From Cytidiella melzeri (Eukaryota; Basidiomycota; Agaricomycetes; Polyporales; Irpicaceae): a stretch of 53,459 nt of DNA. A model generated the notes under the pieces. The model was not told where the DNA came from, searched no databases, and was given only the letters and a program-made list of their open reading frames with translations. Where the stretch lies: assembly GCA_022592445.1 (NCBI GenBank), contig JABYQR010000307.1, forward strand, positions 1 to 53,459, written 5' to 3'. This document shows positions 51,473 to 53,459 of the stretch, piece by piece. Position numbers and translations under genes: made by a program. Each line of letters opens with the position of its first letter. The first letter of the stretch is position 1.

Positions 51473-52050
51473 TTTGGATAAGACTGCCCCTACTCCCTCA
51501 CGTCTCTGGACGTGCTGGAGGTTTCTTTCCCCTTTCTTCTAGGTCTTGTGCCTGTGCGTGGGCCCCTCTACAAATCCTCTAGAAATAGAGGTAGCCGGAC
51601 CATAGGCTCTAAGTGGTAGTTGTGTCTAGGCCATGCCTTGATGCGCACAACTTGAATCACCCTCTCGCCCGACGCTCCTAGAGCTGATCAGAGCAGGGGT
51701 TGGCATTATGCCAACATGATGAAAGTGTGCCTCCCCACAGGCGATAGTGGAGTCTGGTGTCAGACAGCTCGTTATAAGAGCTAGACAACAGGACTTGAAG
51801 CCCATGAGTGCCTAGGCACGAAGACGGGTAACTTGTTCTGGCCGGACTTAGGGTCAGTGCAATACTGATCCGCCAACCATTTGCCGCATGGGTGGAACCA
51901 TGACGGAGATCCTTACACCACCGGACCTGGAGAGAGAGTCCAGGCCGACGCCGGCACTACCCCACGCACACACAGGACCTCTCCTTTATGGAGATTTGTT
52001 TCGCACACCGCTGAGCTGTCAAGCTCATCACACATTGTCACACAGTCACC
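51473..52050 (+). other. gypsy-4 primer site and leader, non-coding
   Basis: Begins with the presumed primer site and then a ~580-bp leader with no supported frame. Short overlapping frames at 51881-52240 are shadows of the next reading frame. Confidence 0.5.
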
Positions 52051-52829
52051 ATGCCGATTTCTCGCTTCATTGCTGCTAAGTCTGGCCGCAAGGCCCCCTA
52101 CTCTATCCCTATCCGCAACGAAGTCACCGGACTTCAAGAACGCCTCTCAGTCTCCAAGGAGACTCTCGACAAGTTCAAGGATGCTGGCAAGCCTCGCCGG
52201 CTCAAGTATCCAGACAACAAGCCCCTCATCAAGAGGATGACCTCGAGGAGCAAGCTCGTACCACCATCGAGCATGAGGAAGACCAGGATCGTATGAGAAA
52301 GGTCTCCCAACTCATGTCTCAACTCAGCCTTCTCGACCGCATCGAGAAGCAGGAGAAGCAGGAAGCTGAAAAGCTTTCTCTTCTCCAGCGTATTGAGGAG
52401 CGCAACCAACGCGCTTACATTCCCACTCCCTCTCCTCTTCCCGCTTCTCTCCGCTTCCGTAAAACGAAGTTAACACTTCGACAAGAGGAGTTCGAACCAA
52501 TGATCACAGCAGCCTGTCAAAGGCTTGAACCCGTGCTCAAGAAGCTGGACGCCTCCTTCTCGAGTGGTGGGCAATCATCTAACCACCAGCTCAACACTCG
52601 CAGGGAGAAAGCTCAGCTACTGATCGGCCGTGTATTTATGGTCGAACAGTGGTTCAAGGAGAATCACACAGACAAGATGACGAATAGGGAATGGAGGATG
52701 TTGAAAAAGGACTTGAAGAGTTTAGGAAGGATTAGTTTTGTGGATATACATCGGAGATGGGGTTACATCTTAGAGCTACTAGAAGGACTGTTTGATATGA
52801 ACGCCTTTGTATATGCGGAAATGGAATAA
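52051..52829 (+). pseudogene. gypsy-4 upstream frame (ORF0), coiled-coil protein
   Basis: Starts MPISRFIAAKSGRKAPYSIP in frame 1; near 52230 the meaningful frame shifts and continues EDDLEEQARTTIEHEEDQDR before the ATG at 52293. Next comes a long coiled coil (MSQLSLLDRIEKQEKQEAEK), a proline hinge (YIPTPSPLPASL), and a helical C-terminus (EEFEPMITAACQRLEPVLKK, REKAQLLIGRVFMVEQWF, EWRMLKKDLKSLGRISFVD). The order basic N-terminus, coiled coil, proline hinge, helical tail mirrors the gypsy-2 frame at 33415-34179 despite little sequence identity. One frameshift breaks it. Function unknown; a nucleocapsid-like or accessory role is inference. Confidence 0.55.
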
Positions 52830-52999
52830 AATGTATGGGCTGACAAGCCTCATTTTACTTGGTGACAACTTCCTGAAAAGGATTTAATGTGTGAAAACAA
52901 CTCTGACAAGAGTTCAATGTGTGAAAAGTGGTGTTTCTCTTCTTCTTATACTAGAAATAGTATTTCGCTTATCCTTTGCTAACTAAGAAATTAGAAGCA

Positions 53000-53281
53000 A
53001 TGGCCTCTCAATCCAACGCCGGATCCAACGCTGCCCCCGCTGCTGCTTCTAACCTTACTCACTCTGTTCCTTTCGGCAAAATCACGCCGATTGTCTACAA
53101 CCCTTCAGTTGAGAACTTTGAGCAGCATATCTTCCACAACCTAAACACGGCCCAAAGGGCTTTTACTCGTACGGTTGAAGGTGGAGCAACTGCTGCCATC
53201 GTCCACAACATGATGAATCAAATGGTTCTTATCTGGAACAACCAGCTGTCCTCCTGGAGGATAACCTCCAGGAATATGTGA
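53000..53281 (+). CDS. gypsy-4 Gag start (fragment)
   Basis: The ATG at 53000 opens MASQSNAGSNAAPAAASNL, a low-complexity Ala/Asn start like that of gypsy-2 Gag, then SVPFGKITPIVYNPSVENFE and MMNQMVLIWNNQLSSWRI. The frame stops at 53281; later sequence to the window end may continue it in another frame. Called Gag mainly from its position and N-terminal style. Confidence 0.45.
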   Translation: MASQSNAGSNAAPAAASNLTHSVPFGKITPIVYNPSVENFEQHIFHNLNTAQRAFTRTVEGGATAAIVHNMMNQMVLIWNNQLSSWRITSRNM

Positions 53282-53459
53282 TAAGGTCGCTCAAGACCTA
53301 TATTCGCAGTCCGCTGCTGACACCAAGTCCAGCGGATGGACACTGACCTGGATATGGTCAAACAACGATCACAAATGTGGTCAACCAGATAATCAGCTTC
53401 CTTGTCTCAAGGACAAGGAGGATCCTCGCGCCAGCCCAAGATTGGCGAACCCCCGGAGT

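Noticed and set aside
51881..52240. 119-codon Ser/Pro-rich plus-strand frame
   Set aside because: It is a shifted shadow of the gypsy-4 upstream frame, which has coherent coiled-coil content.

Overview
The window looks like repeat-rich nuclear DNA of a basidiomycete fungus, probably an agaricomycete. Evidence: genes with 55-65 nt GT-AG introns carrying CTRAY-like branch sites, a fungal FCY2-type nucleobase permease, a multi-pass membrane protein family typical of mushrooms, an intron-split eL41 ribosomal protein gene, and layers of chromodomain Ty3/gypsy, Ty1/copia and Helentron-type elements. No bacterial operons, CRISPR arrays or rRNA were seen.

Layout. 1-2.0 kb: decayed gypsy integrase/chromodomain and 3' LTR (gypsy-1). 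2.1-12.1 kb: a minus-strand copia element split by a Helentron/Helitron2 (4628-10300); the Helentron holds a TIR element (5169-7325) and a 96-bp palindrome, plus a decayed helicase joined to a cysteine-protease-like domain. 13.5-14.1 kb: an inverted copia-family LTR. 14.2-19.9 kb: non-autonomous Helentrons with tandem repeats and a tRNA-headed SINE with a 12-bp target duplication. 20.3-32.5 kb: a gene island with a small secreted protein, an alpha/beta-hydrolase pseudogene, a multi-pass membrane protein, an NCS1 permease, a nuclear-type unknown protein divergent from eL41, and a conserved unknown protein. 32.5-40.7 kb: a complete but frameshifted chromovirus (gypsy-2) with a GGGGA target duplication, inserted into a reading frame that resumes at 40670. 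41.4-53.5 kb: LTR/leader remnants, gypsy-3 (Gag and Pol joined by a GGGTTTT slippery site), a minus-strand gypsy-2 sister inserted in gypsy-3 Pol, and gypsy-4 inserted in that sister and running off the window.

The genes of the island do not form a pathway. The rest is best read as a stack of insertions whose order can be worked out from the breakpoints. The most unusual points are the Helentron termini in a reconstructable target, the Gag-Pol frameshift signal, the SINE, duplicated 5'-UTR introns before the secreted-protein gene, and a coiled-coil/helical reading frame upstream of Gag in two gypsy families. All domain names come from reading motifs, not database searches.
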